Assembly: GCF_002099425.1 (NCBI RefSeq)
Contig: NW_018344186.1
Span: 1,079,501 to 1,143,500, forward strand
From: Phascolarctos cinereus
Lineage: Eukaryota > Chordata > Mammalia > Diprotodontia > Phascolarctidae
Direction: 5' to 3'
DNA: 64,000 nucleotides
Shown: positions 1 through 9,425 of the stretch, piece after piece
How the letters are laid out: each line of letters starts with the position of its first letter
Position numbering within the stretch: the stretch's first letter is position 1
Program-made: the position numbers and the translations under genes
The notes under the pieces: model-generated
The model's input: the letters and a program-made list of their open reading frames with translations, nothing else
Databases searched by the model: none
What the model was told of the DNA's origin: nothing

Positions 1-280
1 CCCAGAGAATTGAGGTCATATTCACCTCACCTGGTGGAAGCTTCTCTTTAATTTTGAGTAAAAGACCAGAACTACCTGGATTTTTTCCTGCTTCATCTTT
101 CCAATTTTGTTACTTTCCTTCAAGCAGTTGTGGATACACAGAGAATTTTGTTCTCCATATCCTCTCTCTTATTGAATTCTCTCCCCTTTGGTGAGCACTG
201 CAATCACATCTTTAGTTCTTTGCTACTTTGAGGGAAGGGGGAAGGGAGGAATGTTGATGCCTTTTATTTTCTTTTAACTG

Positions 281-508
281 ACTTGTGATTTCATCAGTGT
301 AGTGGGTTTTGGGTGAGCAACTTCTTGTACTAGTGCAGATCTCTCACTTTACCTGTAATTTACATTCTTTGAGAGCTGCCTAAGAGAACTGCTAGTTTAA
401 GTGGCTTTCTTAGTGTCATGCAGCCAATATGTAGCAGGGGCAGGATTGAACCCAGATCTTCTACACTCTGTGGTCAGATCTCTAGCTCCTCCACCATGCT
501 CTCTTTCC
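281..508 (-). repeat. M-type SINE (MAR1-like), near full length
   Basis: Read on the minus strand it has the family order: head, a CAGCCAATATGTAGCAGGGG-like core in reverse, the TTTGAGAGCTGCCTAAGAG block, and the GAAATCACA-type 3' end (seen on plus as ACTTGTGATTTCATCAG). The same 3' block recurs in at least eight other places in this window. It is diverged, so an old insertion. The family name is tentative. Confidence 0.75.
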
Positions 509-1224
509 TTGCATTAAGCCCTTTTAATCAGTTTTTTCTGTGTATTTTAGGAAAGTGAACTGCTATAGTAACTTTCTGTAGGTTGAATTACCTCACTCTT
601 CAGCTTTTTGCTGTAGCCAAATGAATTGGAGGTTTAATTGGGTTGGTGAGAAGCCAAAATAAACGTGGTCCATTACAGCTTGGTTTATTTACTCATTGAT
701 GATTACTAAACCTAAAAATAATCAGACTGAAAGAACAGTAAAAACCAATCAAGAGTTCAAGTAGACTTGTTTGCAAAGATTAGTGATTAAGCTGCAGTGG
801 TACTAGACTGAAAGAAAAAAAAAATATATATATATATATATAATTGGCATAGTATGTTAGGGGCATAAATAAGCAGGGTAACACCAAACCAAGGTTTTAC
901 ATTTTTATTTATTAATTTTATATACATTAAAAGAGAATCCTGATATGAATGAGTCCAGGGAGCGTTTGGACGTTGTTAGCTTCTTAGAATTGAGAGTTTT
1001 AAATGGCTTGAGATAACTCCAGATCCTTTCTTTTCTCTGAGATGTAGACACGGAAGACATGTGCATAGTTGCTTGATAATGCCACTGAGAGTGTGGATCC
1101 AGATTCTCTGCTTATATAAGAGGTGGTGATAAGGAATTATTAAGCATTGACAATGTCTACGGCGTAGGAGGTGTAAGATCATAGATTACAAACTTGAATT
1201 AGCCTCCAGATTAATTTAATCTTG
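509..1224. other. Unassigned AT-rich stretch with a short A/TA run
   Basis: I see no gene or recognisable repeat apart from an A-run followed by (TA)n at about 812-842. Open frames here are short and have no splice context. Confidence 0.5.
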
Positions 1225-1360
1225 CCTCATCATTTAACAGAACATCAAAATGATACCTGGGGAGGTTAATTGCCCAAGGTCACACAGGTAGTACATGCCA
1301 ACTGTATGATTTGAAGGCATGTCCTTTGACTCCAAAGTCAGTGCTATTTGCATTGCCCCA
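1225..1360 (-). repeat. MIR-like SINE fragment
   Basis: The plus strand carries the reverse MIR core TTGCCCAAGGTCACACAGGT, followed by the TTTGACTCCAAAGTCAGTGC block that lies toward the 5' end of the element. It directly precedes a W SINE in the opposite orientation. Confidence 0.75.
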
Positions 1361-1368
1361 TAATGTTT

Positions 1369-1641
1369 GGGCAGCTAGTTGTCACAGTGGATAACATGTT
1401 GGGTCTGGAGTCAGGAAGATTCATCTTCCTAAGCTCAAATCTGTCTTTAGACATCCAGCTGTGTGACTCTGGGCAAGTCACTTAACTCTGTTTGCCTTAG
1501 TTTCTTCATCTGTAAAATGAACTGGCAAAGGAAATGGCAGACCACTCCAGTATCTTTGCAAAAAAAAAAAAACAAAAAACAAAAACCAAAAAGGGGGGTT
1601 AATATATTGGATGCGACTGAAGTAACTGAGCAAAAAAAAAA
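1369..1641 (+). repeat. W-type tRNA-derived SINE, nearly full length
   Basis: It starts GGGCAGCTAGTTGTCACAG. The tRNA-like box region and the GTGTGACTCTGGGCAAGTCA core follow, then CATCTGTAAAATGAACTGGC. The normal pre-tail segment is partly replaced by an A-rich run (about 1560-1600), after which the GATGCGACTGAAGTAACTGA end resumes. The A-rich block inside the element is odd and suggests slippage expansion. Confidence 0.85.
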
Positions 1642-1656
1642 TTCTTTTCTCTGACT

Positions 1657-2280
1657 CTGGTACAGGTTCTCATCACTTTATGCCTGGACTAATTCAATAG
1701 CCTGCTGATTGGTCTCCCTGCCACAACTCCAGTCCACCCTTCACTCTACTGTGAAAAGGATATTCCTAAAGCCCAGTTCTAATCATGTTGCTTTCCTGAT
1801 GCAATAAACTCCAGTTGTTCCCTATTACCTCCAAGGCCAAATATAAAATCCACTATTTGGCATTCAGAGCCTTTCATAACCTGCCTTCCTCCCTTCCCAG
1901 TCTTCTTGTACCATACACCACCCACGTACACACACAGTGACTCTAGCCTGCTAAGGGTTGCTCAAATAAGACACTCTACCTATAAACTTCAGGCATTTTC
2001 ATTGTCTGGCCCCCATGCCTGGAATACTCTCTTCATCTCAACCTCCTGTCTTCCCTGACTTCCTTCAAGTCCCAGCTAAAATCTTACCTTTCCCAGGAAG
2101 CTTTTCCTGATGTCCCTTGGTTCTAGTGCCTTCTGTTGAGCATCTTCAATTTGTCCTGCATTTAACTCATCCTCACAGTTGTTTCCACGTTATCATGCCC
2201 ATTAGACTGTAAGCTTCTTCGGAGAAGCCTGTCTTTTGTCTTTCTTCATATCTTTAGCACTTAGCACAATTTTTAGTATG
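1657..2280 (+). repeat. L2 LINE, 3' part of ORF2 and 3' UTR
   Basis: Successive blocks match the L2 3' region in order: TGCCTGGACTAATTCAATAG, AAGGCCAAATATAAAATCC, CCCATGCCTGGAATACTCTC, CTTCAAGTCCCAGCTAAAAT, TAGACTGTAAGCTTC and TTTAGCACTTAGCACA. It continues beyond a SINE insertion to its AATAAATGTTTATCAACTG end at about 2524. No intact frame is present. Confidence 0.85.
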
Positions 2281-2486
2281 TTGTTGGTTGTTGTTTCTAG
2301 TCATTTTTTCAGTTGTGTCCCACTCTTTGATACTGGAATGGTTTGCCATTTCCTTTTCCAGCACATTTTACAGATGAGGAAACTGGGGCAAACTGGGTTA
2401 AGTTAACTTGCACTGGGTAACACAGCTAAGTTTCTGAGGCCAGATTTGAACTCTGGTCTTCCTGATTCCAGACCCAGCCCTCTATC
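2281..2486 (-). repeat. W-type SINE inserted in L2, 5' end truncated
   Basis: On plus it reads as the reverse of W: the GTCATTTTTTCAGTTGTGTC end, TGGTTTGCCATTTCCTTTTC, CAGATGAGGAAACTG, then CTGATTCCAGACCCAGCCCT. The last 20 or so bases of the W head are missing. L2 sequence resumes at once on the far side, so the SINE is younger than the L2. Confidence 0.85.
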
Positions 2487-2524
2487 TATATATAGAAGGT
2501 GATTAATAAATGTTTATCAACTGC
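2487..2524 (+). repeat. L2 LINE 3' terminus (continuation)
   Basis: The sequence GGTGATTAATAAATGTTTAT followed by CAACTG is the typical L2 3' end and completes the L2 interrupted by the W SINE. Confidence 0.75.
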
Positions 2525-2529
2525 CTGTA

Positions 2530-2735
2530 TTCATCTTTCAGAAGCTGAGTGACTTTCCCATGAACACATAGCATGTGTCAGAATTAGGGCTTGAATCTAG
2601 ATTTTCTGTTAATCACTAATTATTTATAAAATATCTTCTGTGGGCCAAGAACTATACTTAGCACTTAAAATAAGTTGTAAAAAAATGGATATACTTTCCT
2701 TGCTCTTAAGGGGATTTCATTGTACACATGGATTG
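2530..2735 (-). repeat. MIR-like fragment followed by reversed L2 3' end
   Basis: About 2530-2610 holds a reversed MIR core (GAGTGACTTTCCCATGAACA). About 2620-2735 reads like a reversed L2 end (TGTGGGCCAAGAACTATACT, then a CTTGCTCTTAAGGGG block). Both are strongly diverged. Confidence 0.5.
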
Positions 2736-3077
2736 CAAGATAAACCCTCCATCTGCTACCCTCGATGGCCCCTCAGCTTCACACAAACCAGTTTTTAATA
2801 CTGGTATTCTCATTACTAGACTTGGTCATTAGCACTGTCATTTACTCACTTTTTTTAAAAACACTGATGTTTATACACTTTCATTGTTCCTGCTGAAACG
2901 AGTCATAGTATCCCTTTGTCACATTGTAAAAGAAATATTCCTAGGTAGAATTTTTTAATCTTGACATTTGGAGAAGGCTGTGACACTAATGGCTTTATTT
3001 TCTGTTTTAAGTCTGTCTGATGGTCTACCTGGCTTGCTTATTCTCATTTTACAAGACTGCTTTTGAACATTCAATAG

Positions 3078-3282
3078 CTCAGTGTCGCAATGGATAGAGA
3101 GATGCATTGACCTGGGAAAGTCACTTAACCTCACTAAGTCTCAGTTTCCTATTTTGTAAGATGAGGATAATAATAGTATGTACCCCAAAGGGTTGTTGTT
3201 GTGAGGATCAAGCAAGATAATGTATGCAAAGTATTTTGCAAACCACAGAGTGCTTATATAAATGCTAGCTATTCTTGTAATT
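3078..3282 (+). repeat. MIR-like SINE
   Basis: It shows GGGAAAGTCACTTAACCTCA, a CTCAGTTTCCTATTTTGTAA block, GGGTTGTTGTTGTGAGGAT and a TATAAATGCTAGCTATT 3' end. These are the core and 3' portion of the MIR family in sense orientation. Confidence 0.8.
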
Positions 3283-3900
3283 CTTTTTTATTGTTGTTAT
3301 TGTTGTTATATCAAAGGGACTTACCTTTTCTCAGTTGAACAGTAATCCAGTGGACAAACCTTTAATATTTTTGAAGGTAAATGTTTGCTCCCGTAATAAA
3401 ATTTTTGCCTGGAGCAGCTCAAAGGGTATAAAAATAGATATACTTTCTTTAACAACTTTTACCACAGTGATTAAATTATGATGTTTTGTAGGCAATTTGT
3501 AAAGAAGTTTGAGTCACTAATTAGACGGGGCCACTTTTACTTCACCATCAGGATCATTTGTGTGTTTGTAAGGATCCCAAATGTTTTACCCAGAATTGGA
3601 AAGTTGAACAAGCGTTTTCACAATCCAGAAGATGATCTCAGAAATCTTTTCACCCTGAAAGCTCACTTGACCCATCAGTTCCACCTCTGTACTTCATATC
3701 TTGGACCTTCCATTCATGGCACCTCTCCCTCTCATTGGCTGGTTTCTCCCAGAACCTTCTTTTTAAGGGGATGGCTGTGGTCAAATATGTTTTCATTCCT
3801 CTCTATGCTAGAATCATGCCTCCCCAGACTTTCTCTGTCACCAAGCCAGGTACCTTCATCTCTTCCATCCTTCCCCAACCTTCATATCTTGCCCCTAATA
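3283..3900. other. Unassigned stretch with a chance-length open frame
   Basis: A 161-codon frame on plus (3478-3963) runs into the SINE that follows and ends with SINE-encoded residues. Its sequence resembles no family I know, and there are no convincing splice sites. I treat it as non-coding. Confidence 0.5.
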
Positions 3901-3901
3901 G

Positions 3902-4060
3902 GAACTAACTGTGTGACTCTGGGGAAGTCATTAAGTCCTCAGTGCCTATGTAGGTCTCTATGACTTTTAAGTTACCAATGAGCTCATGATGGATCTACAG
4001 TAGTAGAGTGAGTTTCTAAACCAAGGAATTCCTAGCACTAATTGAATCACAAGTCCAGAC
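3902..4060 (+). repeat. M-type SINE, 3' two thirds
   Basis: It runs from a GTGTGACTCTGGGGAAGTCA core to the ATTGAATCACAAGTCCAGAC 3' end. The 3' end leads straight into a CAC trinucleotide array, so the microsatellite probably grew from the SINE tail. Confidence 0.75.
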
Positions 4061-4091
4061 CACCACCACCACCACCACCACCATCATCACA
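4061..4091. repeat. (CAC)n microsatellite at a SINE tail
   Basis: About nine CAC/CAT units follow the M SINE 3' end without a gap. Confidence 0.9.
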
Positions 4092-4205
4092 TTTATTATA
4101 GGTATGTTACATTGAACCAAAGCCTCTTATTTCTTTTGTGGTAAAGTCTTAGAATACATACACACTCACATATACATATATGTAAATTAACATATTATTA
4201 TATCA

Positions 4206-4333
4206 TATCATTAATATGAGAAGTAGCATAGCATAATGGAGAGAGAATGAGGTCCCAACATGGGAAGATGTAGGTTAAGGCATTAGCAGTTATGAGATTC
4301 TAGATCTATTATTTAACCTCTCAGTGTTCTAGA
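4206..4333 (+). repeat. M-type SINE, left part (split by a hAT element)
   Basis: A diverged SINE head is followed by TTATTTAACCTCTCAGTGTT, the M core. The next family block (CTCTCCAAATTG-like) is displaced to 4542, beyond a DNA transposon. Confidence 0.65.
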
Positions 4334-4541
4334 CAGTAGGGTCAGACTCAAGTAGAAACAGATCCCTGCATACCACATAGAAAATTAGAAAAAGAACACC
4401 CACAAATTAACATTTTTGTTATATTATATTTTTATTTACTTCATTAAACATTTCCTAATCACACTTTAATCTGGTTTGGGGAACACTTCAGAGTCTTGCT
4501 GTTCCCTTGGGGCCTTGGCTATGAATTTGACACCTGCTCTG
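4334..4541 (+). mobile_element. Non-autonomous hAT (Charlie-like) DNA transposon
   Basis: The 208-bp element starts CAGTAGGGTCAGACTCAA and ends GAATTTGACACCTGCTCTG. Reverse-complementing the end gives CAGAGCAGGTGTCAAATTC, so the termini are imperfect inverted repeats of the CAGGGGTGTCAAACTC type known for Charlie-like hATs. The inside has the TTTTTATTTACTTCATTAAA and TTAATCTGGTTTGGGG blocks that I associate with marsupial copies. An 8-bp target duplication is expected but not clear here, probably because of decay. It encodes nothing. Confidence 0.75.
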
Positions 4542-4617
4542 AGCAGCTCTCCAAATTGTGTTGATAGATGTCATTTCTTTACCAGGGAGTTATCCGTATC
4601 AATGAAATCACAAGTCC
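4542..4617 (+). repeat. M-type SINE, right part
   Basis: It resumes with AGCAGCTCTCCAAATTGTG and ends with ACCAGGGAGTTATCCGTATC and AATGAAATCACAAGTCC. Together with 4206-4333 it makes one SINE interrupted by the hAT element. Confidence 0.75.
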
Positions 4618-4643
4618 CTTCCTTATCTCCCTATATCATATAA

Positions 4644-4644
4644 C

Positions 4645-4675
<31 letters not shown>

Positions 4676-4730
4676 ATGTATATATGTGTGTGTGCATACA
4701 TATGTGTGTGTGTATATATATATATGAAAT
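4644..4730. repeat. (TA)n/(TG)n compound microsatellite
   Basis: Alternating TA and TG runs, followed by loosely GATA-like repeats to about 4818. Confidence 0.9.
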
Positions 4731-4929
4731 AAATATAGACTTAGATACATAGATGTATAGATAAATATGGATTGAGAGATATAGTAAATGAAGAGATGTA
4801 GATATAGATAGATAAATATTTACATTTCAATGTGCATGCACATTTACGTATATGGACTATTCAGTACAAAACCTAGGAAAGATGAATGAAAGATGCAAAC
4901 AAGCAAATTCAGCCTTGATACAAAGAAGA

Positions 4930-5046
4930 AATTCCTGATCAGTCAGGGCTATCCAAAATTGTAATGGGCTGCCTTGAGAGGTACTATATTCCCTTTCCTC
5001 TTTTGATATTAAAGAACAGGGTAAATGACTACCTGTCATGTGGGTT
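4930..5046 (+). repeat. CR1/L3-like LINE 3' end, left part
   Basis: The block AATGGGCTGCCTTGAGAGGT followed by a diverged 'aggtattcaagcagaggctgg' type segment is the tail of the mammalian CR1/L3 family. The tail (CCTTTTCCAATTCTAACATC) reappears at about 5380 beyond a W SINE. Confidence 0.6.
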
Positions 5047-5048
5047 GT

Positions 5049-5300
5049 TTGTTTAGTCATTTTTTAGTTGTGTCTGACTCTTTGTGACTCCATTTGGGGT
5101 TTTCTTGGAAAAAGATACTGGATACTGCCATTTTCTTCTCCAGTTCATTTTACAGATGATAAAACTGAGTCAAAAAGGGTTAAGTGACTTGTCCAAGATC
5201 GCACACTGGTAGTAAGTGTCTGAGGCCAGACTTGAACTCAGGAAAATGACTATTCCTGACTCCAGGCTGGCACTCTATACACTGTTTCACCTAGCTGCCC
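5049..5300 (-). repeat. W-type SINE, full length, inserted in CR1/L3 tail
   Basis: On plus: AGTCATTTTTTAGTTGTGTC, GACTCCATTTGGGGTTTTCT, CAGATGATAAAACTGAGTCA, then CACTGTTTCACCTAGCTGCC. Both ends of the family are present. Confidence 0.9.
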
Positions 5301-5309
5301 ATATGTATT

Positions 5310-5415
5310 AATGGTCAAAATTCTTTTTTTTGGGGGGGGGGATGGGGTGGGATGAATTGCACTAAATGTCTGCTGAAAACCTTTTCCAATTCTAACATCC
5401 TACAATATCATAATT
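5310..5415 (+). repeat. CR1/L3-like LINE 3' end, right part
   Basis: After a T/G homopolymer patch (about 5323-5350), GAAAACCTTTTCCAATTCTA and ACATCCTACAATATCAT resemble the 'cttccagctctaacattctatgattct' end of the family. Confidence 0.5.
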
Positions 5416-5416
5416 G

Positions 5417-5500
5417 TATATGTGTGTGTGTGTGTGTGTATAGTATTTACATAAGACGTAAAAATACTATACATATTTTATATATATACACACACACACA
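5417..5500. repeat. Inverted repeat with TG and CA arms
   Basis: The left arm is (TG)n then GTATAGTATTTAC (5438-5450). The right arm is GTAAAAATACTATAC (5458-5472), then an AT patch and (CA)n to 5500. The arms are reverse complements with a two-base bulge around a 7-base spacer. This gives an extended hairpin or cruciform-prone structure. Confidence 0.8.
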
Positions 5501-5504
5501 TAAA

Positions 5505-6226
5505 CATATATATACACGTGTGAATATGTACACATATACAAATAAACTTACCACCTCAAACCAAAGTCACTGACCATCCTTTTAAATATACATATAAACT
5601 TTTCAGGAAAATGAGATATTTTCCCTAAAACTTTACATTAGACATTGGGATTTGATAATCTTTCCTTTTATTTTTTTAGGCAGATTTAAACTCTCCTTAC
5701 TTAGGATTTCAAGAGCTGCTACTTTGACTTTGATTTAGTTCAATTATCTTCCATGACCTTCTGAAACTGTACTGTTTTTTTCTTTCTTTCAGACTAAGAA
5801 AGTCCTTACCCAAATGGCCTTAACCATTGGACTTGCCTGTAGGTGTCATTCATTTTTGTTGTTTCATTTTTTCCCCTGGAGTTTTTCAATAGTACCTCCT
5901 TTCAATAAGAAGCTAATTTTCTTTGTGTGTGTAGGTGGTGTAGAATTCCATGCTTTTACACAGTAGCAGTCCTGCGTTTGATGTACCTGGTTCAGAGACA
6001 ATTGTCCTTTATAATGTTCACAAGTAAATTCAATGAAAGCCCCATGTGACTAGTTTGTAACTCATTTAGTGGGGAGTTTTACAGGATTTTTTCACAAAGC
6101 AGTTCTTGCTTAAGAAGCTAAATTGGCTTTATTCTGCCTAGCTGGAGGTCTACTCTTCTCTGGATTCAGAGGATATTTACATGAGTAACAAGAAGCCCTA
6201 CTGATAAATAGGAGAAAAAAGCATCC
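5505..6226. other. Unique stretch without a recognised gene
   Basis: I see no repeat. One weak splice-bounded segment lies at 5793-5842 on plus: a long T/C tract ending TTTCTTTCAG, a short open segment, then GTGTCA. The donor is poor, so I do not call an exon. Confidence 0.45.
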
Positions 6227-6541
6227 TTAGAAACCTGTTTCTTCAACTTCTACTCCCCCAGTACCAAAGGATTTGGGGACAATGGTAGAATATATTGTTC
6301 CACATATGGAATAAGGCCTGGAAAATGTTTTACAGTAATAGGATATGTTTACCATACTACTAGATGTGTTAAATTTTTTTCTTTGAGCCAGTTCCACAAT
6401 ATCCCAAACATAATCTCCTAGTTCTGTAAAGTAGCTTCTTTTATGCAACTGGCCATTTTTATAAATGTGATCATCTTCACATTGCTCTCCCCACAATGCA
6501 AACTTGGCGTTGATATTTCCTTTTGTAAAAATATTGCTCAT
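6227..6541 (-). other. Open reading frame of unknown status (104 codons)
   Basis: The frame has balanced, protein-like composition (for example WGEQCEDDHIYKNGQ) and ends in TAA at its 3' end. It matches no family I can name. A frame this long is expected several times by chance in 64 kb at this base composition. A convincing acceptor is lacking (CCCTAG with few pyrimidines). It could be the terminal exon of an unknown minus-strand gene, an old retrocopy or chance; chance is the default. Confidence 0.2.
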
Positions 6542-6754
6542 TTCTTTGTCAGGAGCCTAGGGCACCATCTCACCTGCTCAAGCATTCTTTTCAGGCAATG
6601 ATCCCTCATTTCTAGCCCTGTAAATTCACCTTAAGACACTGCTTAAAAGTCCTACCTAGTGTAAGAAAAATATGATGCCAAATAGCCATTTCAGCATAGG
6701 TGAATACTGAATTTGATCAAATATAATCTGTGAAAAGTTCTGATTTCAGAACCA

Positions 6755-6870
6755 TAATTCCTAGGGAGTGGCTTAAGGCTTATAAAGATCGAATGAATTG
6801 CCCAGAATCATATGGCTTGTGAGTGTCTAAGGCATCATTTAAACCCAGATCTTCTTTGTTCCATGCCTCT
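6755..6870 (-). repeat. MIR-like SINE fragment
   Basis: Reversed core AATTGCCCAGAATCATATGG, then TTAAACCCAGATCTTCTTTG. Confidence 0.6.
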
Positions 6871-7244
6871 AAAAATCAATGTCGGGGGTGAGGGGAAGGA
6901 ACCAGGTGAGAGGTGAGGTTGGAAGGAGAAATTATCTATTTGCTCTGACGACCTATTCTTCAATTTACAAAAGGAGTCTGAATGATTTTTGAAAAGTCTT
7001 TAGAGGATGCTTGTAAATAGTAAGTTTAAATATGCAGTTTCATATTTATGCAGCCCTCAATTTATTAATATTCAAATTACTCTCAACTTTTCGAAAACAT
7101 ATCTGTCAAGGAAGGTCCACCTGTGTTCCTAAGTAAGAGATAAGGCCAAGCTCAAACGTCTTTCCAGCTGCCCCAAGTGGTTAACTATATCCTTTCTCTA
7201 CTCTCCTTGTTCGTTCTCTTCTTAGATAATTTTCACTCTCTTAC

Positions 7245-7472
7245 CATCTGTCATTGGGAATCTTGAGCATTTCTGATGAAGGCTGAGTAGATTTTGTTTC
7301 TTTCTGTTTCTGTGTCGAAAATATTGTCATAGCATTTTTTGCTTTAATTCCCATCCAGTATTTGCTCATTGGTTTCATTTTATAGTTTACATTCCATGAG
7401 CAACCATACCAAAAGAAAAAACCTACTTTGTATATCCCCAAAGCATTTGGAGTAAATTTAAAATGTGGGGCT
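7245..7472 (-). other. Exon-like open segment with a good donor
   Basis: The minus-strand segment is open for its whole length and ends at CAGATG|GTAAGAG, a near-consensus donor. The proposed acceptor (TTTTTAATCTCAAG) is only moderate. The translation includes GFFFWYGCSWNVNYKMKP, with closely spaced aromatic residues. I do not recognise a family. Its flanking phases are 2 and 2, so it could be skipped without a frameshift. It does not splice in frame onto the frame at 6227-6541 with any acceptor I can see. Confidence 0.25.
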
Positions 7473-7959
7473 CTTGAGATTAAAAACATACTTAAAAATT
7501 TATTTTTAAAAGTATAAAAACCATGTATAAGACTTCCAAATATTCTATAAGTGTTTGGTCTTTGTATTTTTTTATCTTGAAATAAAATTTTCCAACATAT
7601 GTTTTTCTTCATCCTGTCCCGTACCTACCTTAGCAGGGAAGTCACAGATTGTTACTTGTGATTTTGATTTGATTTAGAGGCTTTTCTCAAGTCCATTGTA
7701 GGATTTATTTATGTTGGCACATAAGCAACACTTTACTTTATGGTGCCCTTTTTTTTTTTTTAAACTCTGCATACTCCATGACAAGGTAAGAGTTATGGAA
7801 TGATGTTTTGGGCTGTCTTTGGGCCCAAGCGAACATCTCAACTAACTCACTTTTGTCTTTTAATGGGAACAATTTTGCAGTCATCTTTCCATTTTACTTA
7901 ATCTTCTATTTTCGTTGATATCGAAATGCCAGTCCTGCTAAGACTTAGTATTGGAATTC

Positions 7960-8068
7960 AGGAAGCTGAGTTACATTATTTTCTCACAATCACACAGCTA
8001 GGAAAATGTTGGTGGGGAGATTTGAACCTTTTTGGTTTTCTTGATTCCATATCGAGCACGTTAGATAA
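7960..8068 (-). repeat. MIR-like SINE fragment
   Basis: Reversed core CACAATCACACAGCTAGGAA followed by TTGAACC and CTTGATTCCAT blocks. Confidence 0.6.
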
Positions 8069-8359
8069 TGTTGTGTATCTGAACACAATGCCGTATGGTA
8101 GTAGTGGATCCGTCTCAGATGCATGATGCTAAGCCTCAGAATTATATCTCCTCATTTGCCGTCGGACAAAAATCTCTCATTTGAGTAGCAATCATCAAAA
8201 GGATTTGTGTATAATTGAAAACTGAGTGATTCTGAACACTCTTTGCCATGCTGCCTTTGTCAATAAAGAAGTGGAAACAAGATTAAGAGCCCTTCATATT
8301 TGTCTTAGTTGTTGTAAGTTTCCATTGCCAAAGATGGCTTTATCACTGTGTGGCCATCT

Positions 8360-8880
8360 GACATCAATATTCCCCTGGTATTGCCATGTGACTGATATTA
8401 TGGAATATCACAAGAACAAAAGAATTTAAATTATCTATGACCCAAAGGGCAATGGAGAGATGCATGGTGGAAATAAATGGGCTTGAGCATATTACCAGTG
8501 ATGACTTATGTGTAAGAAGCAGCAGGCTGGAACATATTGTGATCAGTGACTTGTGTGTAAGAAATGGTATAAAAGATAACTTTCAGGATGAATGTGATTG
8601 GAAAAGGAAGTGGGCCAGTCATGTAGTGAGAGTAAGGGATAATAGATGATCAGCCCGAGTGATACAGTGGTAACTACAGAATGTTATAAGACTTAGAGGA
8701 AGGTTTCCAGAACATTGTGTAGATCTTCTGTGAAAGATTTATAAAACAATGTGAACAAGAATCACCCTAGAAGTGAAGGCTTGCATGGGCTGAAGTCTGT
8801 GCTACTGGATGGAGTGTTTCCATTGCAGCTGCTATTGATAAGATCAAGTATCTCCTTAAGTATTGAAATAAGAAACAGTG
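8360..8880 (+). pseudogene. RTE-clade LINE, C-terminal ORF fragment
   Basis: From 8437 the frame reads MTQRAMERCMV, then LEHI..DLCVR..GIKD, KRKWASHVVRVRDNR, a stop, then SARVIQW, LRGRFPEHCVDLL and MTRIT-like residues. This follows the C-terminal signature of RTE LINEs (QRAMER-ML-I, KWAGHVAR--DNRW, RGRPP-RW-D). Residues just upstream, in another frame, fit the preceding YG-ETW-T region. The copy has several stops and a frameshift and is dead. A 15-codon segment (LEHI..DLCVR) is repeated in tandem at 8482-8571, which ordinary RTEs lack. No source gene or complete ORF is nearby. Confidence 0.75.
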
Positions 8881-9209
8881 TAATTTGCTTTTCATATAAT
8901 TAACACCTTCAGTCTATATATAGAAAGGTTTATTACAAGAATCATTCATTTGAAAATAATTTTTGTATCTTTTGTAAAACTGAAATTGAGGGTGTGTGTA
9001 TAGTGTGAACCAACATGCATTATCCAAGGACCCAACTGGTCAATTTCTGCTTGATTTGGCTGCCAACAAAATATTCTACTGTGCAAATCAGTCTGTAAAT
9101 TTTATTTTGTCATCCAATGAAAATCACATAACATAGTGTACTGCCTCTCCTTCTGCTGGCTTCTAAACAACTTACACCAATGAAAAAGAAAAAGTAAACT
9201 TAATCTAGT
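8881..9209. other. Unassigned AT-rich stretch
   Basis: No gene and no repeat I can place. It may include the RTE 3' UTR. Confidence 0.4.
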
Positions 9210-9425
9210 TCTTTTAAGACTTCAGAGTGTTTTACAGACATTTAGTCCCTCTCAAGATTAATAGCAACTCTGTGAGGCAGGTTCTTGTTAGTATAATTAT
9301 TCTTATTTTACACATAAAGAAACTGAGACTTTAAGAGGTTATGTGACTCAAATACACACAACTAGAAAATGTTGGGAGATGTCAACATACTTGGTTTTCC
9401 TGATTCCATGTTTACCACTTATAAT
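9210..9425 (-). repeat. MIR-like SINE
   Basis: Reversed blocks in order: GAGTGTTTTACAGACATTTA, TCTGTGAGGCAGGTTC, ACATAAAGAAACTGAGACTT, then TTCCTGATTCCATG. Confidence 0.7.

Noticed and set aside
3478-3963. 161-codon frame as a gene
   Set aside because: Its end is SINE-encoded, it lacks splice signals and domains, and one or two frames of this size can arise by chance here.
5793-5842. Plus-strand microexon with a good pyrimidine tract
   Set aside because: The downstream site CTGTAG|GTGTCA is a weak donor and the segment is too short to judge.
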